A DNA stretch of 64,000 nucleotides from Manis javanica (lineage: Eukaryota > Chordata > Mammalia > Pholidota > Manidae). Every line of letters begins with the position of its first letter. Position 1 is the stretch's first letter. The stretch is taken from positions 67,622,001-67,686,000 of the forward strand of contig NC_133163.1 of the NCBI RefSeq assembly GCF_040802235.1, given 5' to 3'. A model generated the notes under the pieces. The model worked only from the letters and a program-made list of their open reading frames with translations. It made no database searches and was not told the origin of the DNA. This document shows positions 62,901 through 64,000 of this stretch, piece after piece. The position numbers were made by a program, and so were the translations under genes.

Positions 62901-63822
62901 TACTCTCTGGAGCTGTGGTGTGGCTTCTGCAATTGCCGGGGTCGCAGGTGAGTGGAAATGGTGCCTGTTGGGAGGAAAGAGCTTGGCTGAGAGGGTTTCT
63001 TACTTTCCCAGCTGTAACATCTGCATCTACTGCCAGGTGAAGTGGGTTGTGCATGCAGGGAGGAGCCTCTGTGCTACACCCCTGTGGCTGCCATGGCAGG
63101 GCCATCCTCAGCCTGGCCTGACACAATGGCAAGGCAGCAGGTGAGCAGGCCTAGCGTCTGCTGTGAAGAAGGAGTGGCAGGCTGCCTACTGCAGTGGGGG
63201 TGCTATGTTGCCATCCAAGGGGATGAAGCATCTGAAGCTCTTGAGAGTTCCCAACATGTGCTGAGCATACTGAGAAGGTTTTGTCCATCTGCCCTTTCTC
63301 CTGAGCGGGGAGCTCTGTGTAATCTTTCTCCTTTAGCGCCCTCTAGCTGCTGGGAAGTCCTTCAAACTGCCCCTCTTTTATTTGTCCCAGAAGGCTTTGT
63401 TGTGTGTACCTATTCTCCACACAAGCCTGAAACACAGTTTCTCAGAGTATTCTGCCTGTTTTTGCTTTCTAATCCCGGTAATCTCCAGAGCACATGTAAT
63501 ATGAGTTTATGCTCCTGGAGCAGATCTCCAGGACTTGGTATTCAGTGGTCCTGGGCTTCTACTCCCTCCCAGCTCCATTCCTTTTCCTCCTGCCTGTAGG
63601 CTGGGGTCCAGGGAGGGTTTGGGTCCTGCCAGATCACGGCGTTGTCACTTTACTCTTTTCTGTGAGGTCTTCTCTTCCCCAGATGTAGGTAGTCTGTTCT
63701 GCAGTCTTCAGATTGCTTTTTCAGGATTAGTTGTATTTGCTGTATTTTCGTGTTTTATGTGATTTTTTGGAGGAGGTTTCTGCCTCACTTCTCATAGCAT
63801 CATCTTTTTTCCACTCCACCAC
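62901..63822 (-). promoter_or_regulatory. L1 5' UTR with internal promoter region
   Basis: This GC-richer stretch of about 0.9 kb precedes ORF1. In L1 elements it carries the internal RNA polymerase II promoter and often an antisense promoter. The minus-strand 5' end reads GGTGGAGTGGAAAAAAGATG. It keeps few CpG dinucleotides, consistent with methylation and decay. On the opposite (+) strand it holds a 185-codon open frame at 63,042-63,599, described in the findings. Activity is unknown. Confidence 0.75.
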
Positions 63823-63836
63823 ACTGTCATATCTGT

Positions 63837-63970
63837 TAATGCTTATGTATGTGAATGTTTGTATTCTTCACTACGCATGAGGGCATAGTCCATGTATATT
63901 ATATTTTTCGTATGTTCTCAGAACTGAGCACAAGGCCATACACAAAGAAGATGCTCACTGAATATTTTAT
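63837..63970 (+). mobile_element. L2 LINE 3' end, downstream part of the split copy, sense
   Basis: ATGTATGTGAATGTTTGTAT, CTACGCATGAGGGCATAGTC, GTTCTCAGAACTGAGCACAA and GAAGATGCTCACTGAATATT fit the last 130 bases of L2 ('actgtattgtaattgtttg...gtgagggcag...cctagcacagtgcctggc...gctcaataaat'). It continues the fragment at 56,796-56,878. Confidence 0.6.
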
Positions 63971-63977
63971 TAAGGCA

Positions 63978-64000
63978 GTATTCATTCAACAAATGCTTCT
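63978..64000 (-). mobile_element. Start of an antisense L2-type 3' end, cut by the window edge
   Basis: ATTCATTCAACAAATGCTTC is the reverse of the L2 terminal 'aaatatttgttgaatgaat'. Only about 20 bases are visible, so the call is weak. Confidence 0.35.

Larger units (their letters stand above)
57445..63822 (-). mobile_element. Full-length L1 retrotransposon, antisense, with 14-bp target-site duplications
   Basis: The copy is flanked by ACTGTCATATCTGT at 57,431-57,444 and 63,823-63,836, the target-site duplication left by target-primed reverse transcription. From the minus-strand 5' end it has a 5' UTR (about 63,822-62,900), ORF1 (about 62,900-61,880), ORF2 (about 61,560-57,790), a C-rich 3' UTR read as CCCTCCCTCCCCACCCACCC near 57,684, and a short tail (T run at 57,446-57,454). 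Total length is about 6.4 kb, the usual full length. Both frames contain stops and frameshifts, so it is no longer autonomous. Its 3' UTR differs from those of the L1s at 7.7, 9.4 and 13.7 kb, marking another and probably younger subfamily. Confidence 0.95.

Noticed and set aside
58343..63762. Many + strand frames across 58-63.7 kb
   Set aside because: Complements of L1 ORF1/ORF2 and 5' UTR on the minus strand; only the 63,042-63,599 frame was kept as a finding because of its position and length.

Overview
The window is nuclear DNA of a placental mammal. It is AT-rich and carries the ancient transposons shared by eutherians: L2, MIR, L3/CR1, Tigger1, MLT1-type MaLR LTRs and old L1M copies. 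It also holds younger L1 insertions. I saw no primate Alu, rodent B1/B2, carnivore tRNA-Lys SINE or ruminant BovB-type copies, which argues against those groups. The 3' tail of the youngest L1 (about 57,445-57,800) resembles, from memory only, L1 tails of pangolins or another low-SINE lineage; treat that as a weak guess. No host protein-coding gene could be supported, and nearly all open reading frames are decayed transposon proteins or chance. The window looks intergenic or deep intronic.

Layout. 1-1473: 5' half of an antisense Tigger1 DNA transposon. 1.5-9.4 kb: mostly unassigned sequence with an old antisense L1M tail, an MLT1-like LTR, an L2 piece and a sense L1 tail. 9.4-14.7 kb: two L1 copies of one subfamily facing each other, forming an inverted repeat of about 1 kb with a spacer of about 3.3 kb. 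15-20 kb: MIR, L2 and L1M fragments. 21.2-21.5 kb: an imperfect tandem duplication with a period of about 171 bp. 22.85-23.26 kb: an isolated CpG island with exact NRF1, ETS and Sp1-type sites, the only promoter-like sequence seen. About 4.8 kb downstream (27,943-28,024) is a well-formed candidate exon on the + strand. 25.7-37.6 kb: MLT1 and MIR fragments. 37.65-44.29 kb: an interval with almost no recognisable repeats. 44.3 kb: an L3/CR1 LINE relic. 45.8-52.7 kb: one unassigned LTR-like repeat and several MIRs. 56.8-64 kb: a nested stack in which an L2 tail was split first by an LTR-like repeat carrying a 121-bp (TG)n tract, then by a full-length 6.4-kb L1 with intact 14-bp target-site duplications.

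The parts do not form a pathway or operon. The candidates for host function are the CpG island, with the possible exon downstream of it, and the repeat-poor interval at 37.65-44.29 kb. All repeat boundaries are estimates by eye.
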